Positions 11,027 through 24,376 are shown, counted from the stretch's first letter. The stretch is DNA of 64,000 nucleotides from Cucumis sativus (GCF_000004075.3 NC_026660.2:6820001-6884000); one strand, 5' to 3'. The notes: generated from the letters alone by a model not told the origin. Program-made: numbers and translations.

Positions 11027-12829
11027 ATGGCGCCTTCACCTTCAACCCCTTTCACCAAACCCCATTTCCCCCATTCTCCACTTCCACCAACTTCTACCAC
11101 TCGCCATTCCAACTCCTGCACACAGTTCATCTGTAAATCCCTCTTCTTCTGCATTTTTCTCCTCCTCCTCCCTCTCTTCCCTTCCGAAGCGCCAGAATTT
11201 GTCAATCAAACTTTTCTCACCAAATTTTGGGAGCTTTTTCATCTCATGTTCATAGGCATTGCTGTTTCATATGGTCTCTTCAGCAGAAGGAACGTCCAGG
11301 TGAGTGTAGATTCAGACGAACCTCGCTTCTCCAATTTTGAAAATCCACAGTCGTATTTGTCTAAGATGTTTCACGTCGCTTCGATTTTTGAAGATGTTGA
11401 CGATTTTAGTGTTTCTGATGAGAGGAAATTGAGTGAAGTTTTGTACATTCAGCCGAATCTTGGATCTGTGAGTGGTTTAAATGCTATATCTCGTCAGCAG
11501 GAAAATTTTCATTATTCAATACCCAAAAAAAGGTATGAAAATTCTCTTGAATTTGCTGAGACTGATAATGTCGGTCATGCTTGTAAATCGAGATATACTC
11601 GTGGTGGATCTGTGGTAGTTGTTGCTGAAACAAATCGTAGTAATTCTGGGGAATGGTTAGAATCAGGAGCTATTGTAAATTATAAACCTTTAGGTTTGCC
11701 TGTTAGGAGTCTGAAATCGAGTCTTACTGAACCTGATGATGTTGAATTCGATTGTGGTGATGAATCTTGTTTGAGTTCAAAAAGTTCATCCAAGAACTCT
11801 GAGAGTAATTGTGAAAGAACAAGTGAATTTGGTGATAATTGTTGTGTAAATTTGGAGGAGAAGTTTGATGAAACTGTAATTGCATCAATGTCTCCATTTC
11901 AATTGCGTGAGAAATTTGAAAAGAATATGATGAGAGAAAGAAGAGTTAAGAATGCTGTTCTTCGCCCTTCTCATTTTAGACCTTCCTCCATTGATGAAAC
12001 TCAATTTGAATCACTGAAAAAATCAACGTCTCTTCATTCCAATCTATCTCAGTCATCACAAACTAGTTCCCTCTCTTCTCCCCTTTCATCTAGGACAAGA
12101 AAGCACCGTAAAATGTCGTCCCTCGGTAACATATCTTACAAGTCGTCACATTCTCGACAATATAGTTTGAGTTCTCTGTCTGAAAACAGTCGAGGGAGCT
12201 CTGAAGACCCTTTGATTGATCCAGAAAATTCATCAGAATGCAATGAATCCGTCGTAAGTTCCCCACGTTTGGACAGGAATTTTGCAAATACTCCAAAAGC
12301 TTTATCCCGAGGAAAATCCGTAAGAACAGTTAGAGCAAGTACAAGTGCCATAGAAGAAATGAAAGCTCAAGAGATGTATAGAAATCAAGTTGAGCATGAT
12401 GACAATGTAGAGAATAAGTTTGAAGGTGGGATGTCACCATATATGAGAGAAGATGAAACAGGACACGGATGGCCTGGGATTAATAACCTGAATGCTGCTT
12501 ATTCTAACCGTTATTCGAAGACGACGGCGACCACAACATTCTCAGGGATTGAGGAGCAAAAGGAAGACACAGAGAGTCAGGTGACAGATGATGGTAAAGA
12601 TAACTCTGAAAGGGAGGATGATAGTTTTTTTGAGAGTTCAGATGAAGAAGCTGCTTTGAGCATGACGGGAGATTCGGAATCAGGGGCTCACGAGGTGGAC
12701 AAGAAGGCGGGGGAGTTCATAGCAAAGTTCAGGGAGCAAATACAGCTTCAGAGGATGGCTTCAGTAGATAAAAGGTTGAGAGGCGGATGGGGATCGTTCA
12801 GCAGCACAACCAGTAGCTATTTTAGTTGA
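11027..12829 (+). CDS. DUF761 domain membrane protein, intronless
   Basis: Uncharacterised plant protein of 600 aa in one exon. The N-terminus is Pro/Ser-rich. A hydrophobic segment at about residues 36-52 (Leu/Phe-rich) and a second at about 69-86 flank the family-typical stretch around APEFVNQT, suggesting two membrane passes. The middle (90-550) is long, Ser- and Asn-rich and probably disordered. The C-terminus from about 558 (DKKAGEFIAKFREQIQLQR) is the DUF761 motif seen in cotton-fibre-expressed and related plant proteins. The frame stays open 44 codons further upstream, but MAPSPS is chosen because it opens the Pro/Ser leader usual for the family. Biochemical role unknown; no function is claimed. 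Confidence 0.88.
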   Translation: MAPSPSTPFTKPHFPHSPLPPTSTTRHSNSCTQFICKSLFFCIFLLLLPLFPSEAPEFVNQTFLTKFWELFHLMFIGIAVSYGLFSRRNVQVSVDSDEPRFSNFENPQSYLSKMFHVASIFEDVDDFSVSDERKLSEVLYIQPNLGSVSGLNAISRQQENFHYSIPKKRYENSLEFAETDNVGHACKSRYTRGGSVVVVAETNRSNSGEWLESGAIVNYKPLGLPVRSLKSSLTEPDDVEFDCGDESCLSSKSSSKNSESNCERTSEFGDNCCVNLEEKFDETVIASMSPFQLREKFEKNMMRERRVKNAVLRPSHFRPSSIDETQFESLKKSTSLHSNLSQSSQTSSLSSPLSSRTRKHRKMSSLGNISYKSSHSRQYSLSSLSENSRGSSEDPLIDPENSSECNESVVSSPRLDRNFANTPKALSRGKSVRTVRASTSAIEEMKAQEMYRNQVEHDDNVENKFEGGMSPYMREDETGHGWPGINNLNAAYSNRYSKTTATTTFSGIEEQKEDTESQVTDDGKDNSEREDDSFFESSDEEAALSMTGDSESGAHEVDKKAGEFIAKFREQIQLQRMASVDKRLRGGWGSFSSTTSSYFS

Positions 12830-13395
12830 TTGGCTAAGCCTTTTAAGCCTTCAAATCTTTAAGATTTACTTCTAAGCCATTTATACATTTAATGCTTAAA
12901 TATGTATTTTGGTCCCTAAGATATATTCATTTTTTTTCTCCTTTTTTTTAATGTATCAATTTCTTTCCCCTAAGGCCACATTTAGCCAACTAGAAACGAA
13001 ATAAATCCTTAAATGAAAAAGCGCCTATTTGATTTTTTTTTGTTTGAAAATGTCTTTTTTTTAAGTACACCATGGGGTGGGGATTTAAATTCGGATATCT
13101 TGTGCTCGTAATATGAAAAGTGGGCAATTTTGATTTTTTTTAAAGATCTTTTTTAAGTGCAATTTAGGGAGAGAGATTTGAACGTGCAAACTATTGTCTA
13201 ATCATAATGAAATATGAGACCCATTTTTAAGTTTATAAAAAATGTCTACAATAAGGTAAATGAGTCGAGGATGCTCAATTTGATTGAAATACTAACTATA
13301 TGCTGAAAGCTTCAAAACATGTTGTCGTTGCACGTTGATAAAATCAATTGGAGTGTGCATAGAGTGGTGACTACCTTTCATAAAATAAATTTGGT
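12830..13395. other. 3' flank of the DUF761 gene
   Basis: AT-rich sequence with T-runs and no supported ORF. Nothing beyond likely 3' untranslated sequence in the first 200 bases. Confidence 0.5.
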
Positions 13396-14660
13396 CTGAC
13401 AGAGTAACATCCCGACTTTGAGGTATTTTATTTTAAACAATTTGTCTTTTTATTTAAAGATTTTAAATTGTTGGGGTGTTTTTTATTACAGAAATTTTGG
13501 GAGAAGAAAAGAAATAGGATAAAATGAAGTATATTATATTATAATAGTTATTATAAATATTATTATTATAAAAAAATAAAAAATAAAAGGAAATTAAAAT
13601 TTTCCTTTCTTCTTCTCACGGGTGCTACGCCCTCTCCATCTCCCTCTTCCAGTAACTTACCCAGCGGCCACCATTTCTTTTTTCTTGTTCGTTCACCTGA
13701 AGCCGAAACCCAGCCGACCATCCTCTGTTTCTTTTTTGTGCAAGCCGTTCGCCGGGCGTCAAACTCGCAACCGCCGCCGCCCACCCTCTTCCTCCCTTCT
13801 CTTTTCCGTTCCGACGAAGACAGCCGCCGACCGTTTCCGACAGCTGCACGCCCTACGCCGTCTCTCCGCCGCGAATCGTCTGTTTGCAAGCTGCCGGTCT
13901 CCGTTCGTGAAGCCCAGCCGCCGCGTCAGATCGCCGGTCGATTTTGAGGCAGCGCGCGTTTCCTTCCGGCCACTCATCACAAATCAATTTACTCTGATCA
14001 GTTTGCACGAATTTTTTGTGTAGATTCGGTCGCTACTGCCTTGTTTTACTGTGAGTTGTTGAATTTTTATTGATAAAAATTGAAGTTGGGTTGTAGTTGT
14101 TTCCAAAACAAATTCAAGATTGGTTGGATTAATTGTTGACAGTTGTGCAATCTTAGGTTGAACTTGAATTCCTTGGGTTCACAACAAACATTAGATTTAG
14201 TTGGAGCATACTGTGTTTGACTGGAAAAACTTATATATATATATGTATTTATTGATGTGGACTTGTGGTTGAGTGCATGTTGTGACGGACTCGATATGTA
14301 TATGTACAAACATAAGGATGTGGAAATGACTAAATCTCATAGATGTTGCTTATATAAAGTGTGGATTGAACTGGTAGATTGTTGTTTAGACTGAATGTAT
14401 GACATACTGATATGGTTGCGTTCTTGTGAATGGAGGAGACGTCATGGTTGTGCCCTTGTAGACTGAGGGGATGTTATGATTATTTAGTTTGTTGACTGAT
14501 ATGTGCATCATTTGGGGTGTTTGAGATTTAGTGTGGAGGAACTCGAGGAGTTTGAGATGAGATTTAGTACACATTAAATGCTACGTCGATTATGTGTTTG
14601 GTATGTTGTAACTGTTATTTACTTTTCATGTTTATCGAGTAGCAAGTATGTCTAATTGTA
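13396..14660. mobile_element. Probable fossil solo LTR, Ty3/gypsy-like
   Basis: The block begins with TGACAGAGTAACATCCCGAC, a motif type common at plant Ty3/gypsy LTR starts. It contains a strongly GC-rich, CG-rich core (13610-13970) in an AT-rich neighbourhood and ends in an AT-rich part near 14660. No internal gag or pol sequence and no partner LTR is present, so it would be a solo LTR. Ends are approximate. The alternative is a GC-rich leader or promoter of the Nrap gene directly downstream; the two are not exclusive. Age cannot be judged without a partner. Confidence 0.42.
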
Positions 14661-14840
14661 TAAATGATGCGGTGTGCAGTTCTGCATGATGTTTGCCTTG
14701 GTATCTCAGTTAAGCCGAAGCAAAAAAGCATTGATTTCATAGTTAAGCCTAATCACCATATTCTTTTTTTTTCTTTTCCAGAAAAGCATTGGTTTCTCAG
14801 TCAAGCTGAAGAAATAGATTCCGATAATCTTCTAGATCCC

Positions 14841-17800
14841 ATGGAGATGAAGGTCAAAGAACTTTTAAAGGAATTTCAGCTTGACTACTCCCCTGCACTG
14901 CATAAGCTCGTCGAGAGCACAGTTTCAGATATAAAAAAAGCAATTGAACTTATTCCTGATGACTTGAAGGTTGTTTTTCTCTCCATTCATTACCTAAATG
15001 TCAAACGATGAATGACCCCTATGTTCTTTGCTCGATAAACTGCTTCACCTGGTGTCATTAACCAATGAATGGCCTTGGTGTTCTTGTCATGTTTAACCAA
15101 ACTAGAGTCTTGTTTTGTTTTTCCTTGAATTTCTAGATTCTGAATTGAATTCAAAGCTAAAAACTTTACAGGTTACTGCAGCTGCAGCTCCGGGTTTTAT
15201 CAGGGATATTGGCGCAGACAAAGTGGAATTCAAATTTAGGAAACCAAAATCAATTAAGATTGGTGGCAGTTATGCCTTTCAAGGCATTGCAAAACCCGAT
15301 GTAAATGTGGATCTTTTAGTTGGCTTGCCAAAGGTATTGCATATTTAAGTTGACGAAGTTCAGGTATTTCTTAATTTGGTGTAGTAGTAGTCTGAATGTC
15401 TTTAAGGAGTAACCTTAAAGTTAGGTTAGGTTTTCTTGGACAGTTGGCTTCATCAAATGTTCAAGAGTCTGACAGTAGTCCTAGCTTTAACCATCTGACT
15501 TGAGAAAGCTTTGAGGACTTGTGATTATTGAAATGGAACAAATGTTCAGATATAATATCTGTAATTGCAAATTTAACATACTTGTCTGTATGTTCGGAAT
15601 TTTTTTTCAATATTTTATGCTGGTAGGGTAGTAAACTAGTAGTTCTCTTGGATGTTTCTTAGACTACACTTCTTGGTGGCAGGAGTGCTTCCATGAGAAA
15701 GACTACCTGAATTACCGGTACCATGCTAAAAGGTTCCTTTACCTTTGCACAATCAAGAAGTATTTGAACTCATCTTCAATGTTTTCAAAGGTTGAATATT
15801 CTACACTTCAGAATGAGGCTCGAAAACCTGTTTTAATCATTCATCCAGGTTGGTTATGTGGGAGCTTTGCAATTACTGCATCAGAAATTTAGTATTCACT
15901 TTATCTGAGAAAATAGATGTTGGCATTGCACTTGCTTGCACATTTAATCGTATGTGTTAAAAGGGAAGCCCGAAGGATGTTCCCGACCCTATCAGGCGAG
16001 ATGCCAACCATCACTCCTATAATCAAACACACTTGCTTTCACATTTAGGCCTTAATTACATTCATAATATTAACTTTGAGAAATAAAATTTCGGTTGTAG
16101 CTTTGGAGGAGCTGAAGGTAGCTCCTGGATTTTTTGTCAGAATAATTCCAACAATAGAAGCATCCTATTTTAGCATTTCAAAATTGAATCTCAAGCGAAA
16201 TAACATCCATGCCTTGAACCAAGGTATTCTCATCATTTCATTTTTAGTATGTTATGTTCACCATACTTTGACCATCTATTAGTTAAGTGTGTCAACCAAC
16301 TTTTCTCGTTTCTTTTTTATTATTTGTTTCAAGGGAGCTTACTGCCAGCTACACCTAAGTATAACTCTAGCATTTTGGAAGATATGTACTTCGAAGATAC
16401 TGCGGAAATGGTTAAGAAGCCTTTTCTTGAATCAAAAAGTTTGGTAGAAACCTTAATTCTACTTAAGGTATGCTCATGAGTCACAATATTGTCTTGTACT
16501 GACCTGATCACTTTAGATCTTTGATATTTTAACATCTCATTTATGTTATAGGTTTGGGCTCGGCAGAGGGCTCCAATATATGTTCATGATTGCTTGAGTG
16601 GATTTTTAATAGCTGTAATATTATCATACCTCATTATGCACAACATAATAAATCATTCAATGACGGCGATCCAGATGTTTCGTGTTGCAGTAAAATTTAT
16701 AGGCAAGTTTCTCTTTTATTTTGCTCTATCCTCTCACTCGTTAGTCAAAACAGCATTCGGTGATGTGCATGACAAAGAAAAATAAGAATGATTTTTTAAT
16801 CATTATTTCTTTTTCCAGTTTTAAATATATTCTCTAAGGAAAAGAGATATGAATATGAGACATGGATAGGACACGATTATTATAGTATACATTTTTAAAA
16901 ATATACCATTTTTATGTCAAAAGGAAATTCATAGTAAATCAAACAGATGCCTTTATATGCTTAAAAAGCTTAGTTCAATGTATCTCACACTCAATTTATT
17001 ATTATTGTCATATATGTGCCTTTTTAGTCTAGTCAACTAATGTTCTATGCATATCTATCATATTTGTTGCACTACGAGTGTCAGATACATATCCAACAAA
17101 TGTCCAAGTGTGGGAAATGTGTACGACACGGACACACTAGCCAAACTAAAGTGTTCGTGCTTCTTAGGATGCCTCCTTTATATGTGAAAGTTTCTGTGCT
17201 AGAGCAATGCTAGTAACAAGTGATAAATATATTTGATAAATGATGGTTTTAAATCATATTATGGTTCAATTGCCTGAAATTAATAGTTTTCCTTGAGTTA
17301 TATAGAAGTTGTCATATTCTTCTGTTTAAGAAAGGAAATTTGTAATTATTTGGAAAATTTTATCCTGTGTCTGCAGCCTCTTCAGATTTATGGAAGCGTG
17401 GGCTCTATTTTAAGCTTGGACCTCAAAGTATTATTTCAAAGGAGGTTTAAGTTTTGTTTCTTAATGCTTTTTAAAATGTATTTATTTGTATGAGTATCTT
17501 TTTTTGTGTTGGGTGTTTTTCCTTTTTTTTAATTAAGTTCCTGAGGTCAACTTCAGGAGATAAGATTCTTTTCATTTTTTGGGTTATGTTCCATCAATGA
17601 TGAGTCCAAAAAAATTTTAGTTTACACTGTCAATTGCTTTTCCAGATTATCGTATAATCATTATTATTTACTTTAGTTCTATCTATTTAATGATACTTCA
17701 CAGAGTATCTGTGTTTTTTTATAATTCTCATTGATGATCAGTTATGTCGTGGGAGATCTCTCATGCAATCATTGCGTTTCTAATATTTTTTCCTTGCAAA

Positions 17801-20800
17801 CTCTGTGTTAATGTTTGATTCAACTCTCTCATGCAGGAAAAGAAGCAATATAAAGATCTGTTTCCTGTGGTTATATGCAATCCATCTTCCAACTTTAACA
17901 TTGCTTTTCGAATATCGCAATCAGGTTTAGCTGAGGTACGGTTATGTAAAAAATTTATGCTCAATCAATTCTGACTGTGTTCATTAATTTCTGAAATGTA
18001 ATTAAATCCCATTTTTATTGCTATGTTGAAAAATATTAGGGGATTAATGAGAATTCAATCCCTAGAAAGCTTACAGAAAACTTACTCTTGTTTGAGTTAA
18101 CTACAAGAAGTGGTATAGTTACAAAAGGAATTTAATTAAGGACACCAACACCTCATCCCAATAGCTGTTTTTGGTTTATTATTTTTATTTTTAAAATTTT
18201 CTTTAGCCATTAATCCAATAAGATGCGTTTTACTGAACTTGAACTTTGACTGGAGTATCTTTGTGTTTTTTGAATCGCTGTCAGTAAAGGAGTTATTCCA
18301 TATTATTTACTGTTGAATTATGATAAATCTGGCTGGCGGCTTAAGTTCAACAAACTTAGAAGGGGTTTCCCTCAATTTAGACTGAAGTAGTATGAAAAGC
18401 AGAGGTGCACATGATTTTTCTTCTGTATTCTAACAGAAAATATCAATTCGAACCATTTTGGAGTCATTTCATTTGCATTTACTATTTATTGCCTTTAAAC
18501 AAAGGAGGGTTTTCCAACTTACGTTTTTTTAAAAAAATTATTTATTACTTTTTATACTTTGTTCTCAGCTGATATGTTAGCTTCTTCCTTTTTCTTTTGT
18601 CCATTTCTCAATTTTCAGCTTCAAGATGAGGCTGCAATGGCACTTGTATGTTTGGACAAATGCAGTAATGGTGGATTTGAAGAGGTTTTTATGACCAAAA
18701 TTGACTTTGCTGTTAAATATGACCATTGTATTAGGTATAGACCGCAACTCTTCTACATTTCCTTTTTTTCCCCTGCATTATTGTACATTATGGATGGTCT
18801 CTGTCATTGATTTTCATCCTATTTAATTATGGGCATCTACGTCAAAGTAAGATTTCATTTTGCTCTACATCATGGTCTGTATTTATTTCTATAGATTGAA
18901 TTTGAGGGGACAAGATAAGCTATATGCATCAGGCTTTTGTATTGATGATGAGTGCTGGAGACTATATGAGCAGAAAATACATGGGGTTTTAAGTCAAGGC
19001 CTGACTGATAGAGCAAAATTCATTCGTGTTTCCTGGAGGAACACCGAGCCTGGATGCAATATTGAAAATGTATGGGTCATTTACTGAAACTTAGTGTTTT
19101 ATGTATATGTATTATTCTTTAATCAAGTGTGCTAATCGTCCTTGTGATCTCAGGGATTATCAGCATTTGATATGCAACCATTGCTTGTTGGAATTTCAAT
19201 AAGCTCTGTGGAAAAAGCCTTTCGTGTAGTTGATATTGGTCCGAATGCTGATGACAAAGAAGATGTATATAACTCCCCAAGTTAGAAAGTTTCCCCCCTT
19301 TTAAAATACATTTACTCATCAAGCTTTTATTCCATAACAGGCCCTAAAATTTCGGAGATTTTGGGGTGAAAAAGCTGAGCTCAGGAGATTTAAAGATGGC
19401 AGAATTGCAGAAAGCACAGGTTATATAATATCTTTTCTTCTGCTAGATTATTAACTTTGTTGATAGGAGTATTGTGGCCTTACAAGTTGCATCTGAGACC
19501 ACCCACAAAAGGTTAACTTGGTTATTTCTAAATTTCGTAGTTTGGGAAACTGATCAGTGGACAAGACATCTCATTTTAAAAAGAATTGTGGAATATCTTT
19601 TTGTTCGACACCTTTCACCAATGTCAACCAACTGTATTATGCATGCTGTGGATCAGATTGATTTCTCCCTGCTTCATGGTTCTCGAGGTATTCTATGACC
19701 TGATCTTTTATAATATTTTCTTTAAACAAGAAACGAACTTTTAATTGTTAAATGAAAAGATAGCTATGACATGTTACTATAGTTCATGAACCAACTTTCA
19801 CAAAATGCTATTTTTGTATTTGTTTTTCCATAATTTATGCATAATTTTCTTTCAACCATAATCTTTTCATATTAAGTTTGATTCTTTCTATTTAATATTC
19901 ACAAAATTTTCTAATGCATTTCCTTGTATTGCAACCGTGTTTACAAGATGCTTTCTGCATCTAGCCCCCCTCAAGTCAAACTATAATGCTATTTTAAGTT
20001 TATAGCAGCGTATGACTTGGAAGTTACTTTTTCTTACATAAACTAATATTTACATATCTTAGTGGGTTCAAAAGAAAAATTTTACACCATATGCTGTATT
20101 GAAACAAATGCTAAGGCAATATTTTCTTTAAATAAAAGGTTTCTTTATTATTTCAGATCCGATAACATTTTCTGGAACTTTGCTTGAGGCATATGAAGTT
20201 TTATCGAAGCGTTTACGGTCAATTGAAGACATTCCTTTGAAGGTGTCTGCTGTACAGCCTTTAGACTCAGGTATTACTCTTCAGAGGACACAATTCCCTT
20301 GGCTCTTGATTATTCCTGTCAATTATAATTTCATTGTCCAGGTTTAGATTGCAGGGATTTGGACTATTTACCTTTTATCATTTATATCAAAGAGTGTAGG
20401 GATCTGTACTTCTTCATCATATCTTTAATTGACATCATTTTGGCAATGAAGTCAGCAGAGTTTACCTCGTAATAAGTGTGATTACTTGGGAGTTAGGAGA
20501 TGCAAAAACAAAATAAGAAAATGCACTAATGTTTTAACTGAGCTGTAGTCCTATTTTTGAAATGGTTTTCTATTTATCTGCCCTGAGACAATTTTGGTTA
20601 TATCAGCATAATAATTTAGTACTATCAACTTTAAATAAGAAGGAATCTTGGTTATATCAACCGGAAGTTCAGGAATAATATTTCCCCTAGACACAGGGTT
20701 AAGAATAGCAGACTGTATGCTTATCATATTTACAGCCTTCAGGTATACATCTGTCTATCCTCCCGAACCTCACCCACTAGCTGAAGAAAAAGCAAGTGAT

Positions 20801-23800
20801 CGGCGAACACTGAAGACATTTGCTCCATCCTGCATCAAGCCACTCGAAGTTATGATTCAGGCATGAAGTAACCCTGAACTCTACGTTTCTTTATTAGCAT
20901 TTTGGAAATAACTTTTGACCAGATCTTATCCCCTTATTTTCAGTTGGAAGGCTCTGGGAACTGGCCTACTGATGAGGTTGCAATTGAAAAAACCAAAACA
21001 GCCTTCCTTCTTAAAATTGGAGAGAGGTGAGCAAATTTTGATTTTGTAATGACAACATTAACCTCGGATGTCAAGCTGATGGTCTCAATATTGCAGTCTA
21101 CAGAATGATTGGGGTATGACATGCATTGCTTCAGAAGATTCTGTTAATGTACTTGTTTCTGGTTATGCCTTCCGTCTAAAAATTTGGCATGAAAGAGGCC
21201 TGAGTTTGTTGAGTAAGGAATGTAAGCCGTCATCTCTCTGACATATTTATGAGGTCTTGGGTCAGGTGGTATTGTGGTTTTCTTGAACCATTTAAATGTT
21301 AACAAGTTAACTTAATTTTCAGCTGGAAATGATTTATCAAATCGGACCTCCTTGACAGATAAACAACTTTTTATTCAAAGCCAGCATTCTAGCATGATTA
21401 GTGGACTACAGGCTCGTCACTCAATATATGGACCGGTTGTTAGGTGTGTACTGATTGCTGTGTATGTTATAGATTTCAATAATGCACTCCTCACAACTGT
21501 GTTGTTGTCATTTTAAGGTTGGCCAAACGATGGATAGCCTCACATTTCTTTTCAGCATGCTTGGTAGAGGAAGCAGTCGAACTGTTGGTAGCTTCAATTT
21601 TCCTAAAGCCTCTACCCTTCCATGCACCACTTTCTCGAATCACAGGTTTTTTAAGGTGTGTATATACTAATGGATGGTTAATGCATCTTTGTGGGGAGCC
21701 TTTTCTTTTTCTTTTATCTGTAATTTCATGGGAGGAAAGTGAAACGGAATGGTTATAAAATAACAAAAGCCTAAAACAAAAGTGAATGGCAAAAATATAA
21801 TAAATTAGCTTTTACAGAAAGATATTCCAGTTATACGAAAAAAAAGAATAAATAAAGGACAATTGCAGAAAAGAACTTGGACGTAGAAACCAAAAGTTAG
21901 GTATTGGAATGAGCCATGTTGCACACTCCTTCCTAAAACCTCTCTACACCCTTAAAGGTTCTCTTCTCTCTCTCTCTCTAGCCAAATAATTCTTTCAATA
22001 GCAAGGGAAGTGGCTTGCGAACAACCCTTTCTTTCTCTAGTTCCCTTTCCAATGGAAAATATTAAGAATTTGGAATGCGAGGCAAGGCCCATCAAATTAC
22101 TCATCTGCAAGTTCCTGGTTATTTATCGTTATTATTATTTTAAATTATTTGTCTAAAGAGAATTCAAATTTTATTGAGGAAAATGAGATAACAGTACAAG
22201 GATATACAGGAAAGGCCAACAAAATAAGTCCAAACAAGTCGTGGCAAAAAAAAAAAAGAGCAAACAAGAACTAGCAGAAAGGGACTCCTATCTAGAGGAA
22301 TAAGACCTAGCACATTATTACAAAACTCCTTAGATCCGAAGCTCACAAAGAAATATAAAGTCTAGCGACAAATTTATTCCTAGGACAATTTGCCCTATAA
22401 AGATTCGGTTCTCTAGTCAAGTAGGGAAAAAAAAAACTCTTTTAGGCCTCAATCATGAAAGTTTCTGATAACTATCCTTTCGATCTTATTTTATTTGATT
22501 GAAGTCATTTTTTTAGTTTCGCTCTCTTTTCTTTGAGCCTTATTTTTTTTATGCTCTTGTATTCTTTTTCTTTTTTTTTTTCCAATGAAAATTTGGTTAT
22601 TCATGAAAAACAAGCTTGCTGAAAGATTATGCCTTTATCCTGCCCTACTCATATGTACTTGCTATAACCTTATGCCACGAAGCATCAAAATCTGAAGTGA
22701 TTTCCAACCTTACCAAGATAATTGAATTTATCATTAAATTATTATTATTTTCTCATTTGACATCCTTCAGTGCTTAGTTTGTTTGCAGCTCACTTCATTT
22801 GTTTCTGCTTTGTGACTTCTTTATAGGTTCTTAAGATTATTGTCGGAATATGATTGGACTTTTTCTCCATTGGTTATTGACATAAACAATGATTTGGGTG
22901 CAAACGAGGAGAAAGAAATAGCTGTAAGAATGTGTTAGCAAGCAGTTCCTATTATACTTATGGGTGCCCTTTAATTGCTATTTATTCTCATCGATTTTTT
23001 ATAGGATAAATTTAATATGACACGAAAAGATTTGCAAGAAAATCTACAAAGTGGAATTCCTGCCATGTTCTTAGCAACAGCTTATGACAAGGCATCCGAG
23101 GCTTGGACCAAGTTTTCACCAAAAGTTTCGGTATGAAAATTTAAGCTCTTTTCTAATGAGTGCCTTTAATTCAATATCTTTTCTTATCAAAAGAATAATG
23201 AATTAAGTGCCTTTCAATCTACCTAGGATATTAATTCATAACTTTTTCTGTGCCAAAATTTATAAAATTATATGATTATTTAGTTGGATTAGTTGAAGTG
23301 TGAGTAGGGACCTATGATTTCGTTACAAATTTCTCTGCAAGATGTCACTGCCGCCCGAGACTTTAAATATAGAGCTCTGTTGCACATAGTATGCATGACA
23401 TCATTGATTGAGCTTTGTTATTCTTTTGTAATTGACGTTAAGTGCCCTTAATGTTAAAGGAGCTCAAAAGGTTGGCTGCTTATGCTAGAAGCAGCGCAGA
23501 TTTGTTGACAAGACTAATGTTGCAGCATCAGGTCGATTCTTGTCTGTGGGAGGTAAGGAAGTATCCTAGAACCACGATTTGATCGTTTTATTTTCAGCTT
23601 TAGACGTGACAGTTCCTGAGAAACCCAACTTAAACTTCGTTCCGTTTGCAGTCCCTTTTCCGAACTCCATTGACGAACTATGACGCTGTTATTCTTCTCC
23701 ATAGAGACAAATTACCTTACCCACAACACCTTCTCTTCCCATCTGAACTTAACCAAGGTAACCTTCGTGAGCTGGCTAGTGACAGTCTTTCTCGATGTTC

Positions 23801-24376
23801 CCTTTTCGTATTTGTCGGAGCTTTTGATATTTGAATTTTAATCACAAGCATATTCTAGCAGGAACCCATGTCGCAAAAGGGAATCCTACCAAAATCTTCA
23901 CTCCATTCTTATCTCCTAGAAACTTGAAAGCAAGTTCTGAAAACATCAAGGACAGACTTTTGGTAAATTTTGATCCATTAAGGTGTTATATCGAGGATCT
24001 GCAGGCAAGTAAAGTAACTCAGGATGCCTTGATATTTCATTTTTTTAATTGTCGATTTCATTGCTTACTCATTTTTATGAAAATGTAGAAAGAATTCTCC
24101 AACACTTTCAACTTATGGTATGACTCTTTGGGAGGTGATGCAATTGGTGTAACATGGGGACAACGCAGTTCTAAGGTAATATTTTACTGCCATTTGAAAA
24201 CTTATCACCACAATTTAAACCAAATTCTTTACTCTCTCTTACAGAAGCGTGAACGTGACGACGAAGATGTGGCGGAAGAAAAAGAACCAGCTGAAGTGCT
24301 AAAATCTGCTGGTGAAACTGGTAAAGGTTTAATGAGGAGTATCTACCTACTCAAAGCTCCAAGGCTCACCACCTGA
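14841..24376 (+). CDS. NOL6: Nucleolar Nrap / Utp22 / NOL6 family protein
   Basis: Nucleolar protein of the small-subunit processome; the yeast homologue Utp22 works with Rrp7 in early 18S rRNA processing. 26 exons give 1049 aa, close to the Arabidopsis protein: 14841-14969, 15172-15333, 15683-15848, 16101-16223, 16334-16467, 16552-16702, 17377-17444, 17837-17935, 18619-18734, 18895-19069, 19154-19264, 19341-19419, 19541-19687, 20157-20270, 20736-20860, 20944-21026, 21097-21221, 21323-21443, 21518-21655, 22827-22923, 23005-23130, 23460-23552, 23652-23757, 23862-24004, 24089-24175, 24245-24376. Recognisable family stretches include DIGADKVEFKFRKPK, IYVHDCLSGFL, RRFKDGRIAEST, SQHSSMISGLQ, YDAVILLHRDKLPYP and the basic tail KKRERDDEDV. 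Introns 6, 15 and 24 start with GC. The frame is open upstream of ATG 14841 to an AG at about 14780, so a short extra 5' exon is possible. Every exon is open and in phase, so the gene looks functional. Confidence 0.9.
22160..22400 (-). mobile_element. LINE 3'-end relic in Nrap intron 19
   Basis: On the minus strand a short open stretch reads FGSKEFCNNVLGLIPLD and ends near FLNKI, followed by CTCAATAAAATTTG. This is the usual texture of plant LINE 3' ends. It explains part of the unusually long (1.17 kb) intron between the exons at 21655 and 22827. It is old and truncated; the ends are rough. Confidence 0.38.

Noticed and set aside
13622-14023. 133-codon open frame in the GC-rich block
   Set aside because: Its Arg/Pro/Ser-rich content follows from GC-rich sequence; overlapping frames on both strands are equally open, and nothing in it resembles a known protein.
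19460-19510. Possible extra Nrap exon between 19420 and 19540
   Set aside because: Joining 19419 directly to 19541 gives the family sequence (AEST then VWETDQW); including the middle piece disrupts it.
14841-24376. Nrap copy as a pseudogene
   Set aside because: I suspected this because a second, slightly different Nrap sequence came to mind for cucurbits, but all 26 exons are open and in phase with intact splice sites, so it is called functional.
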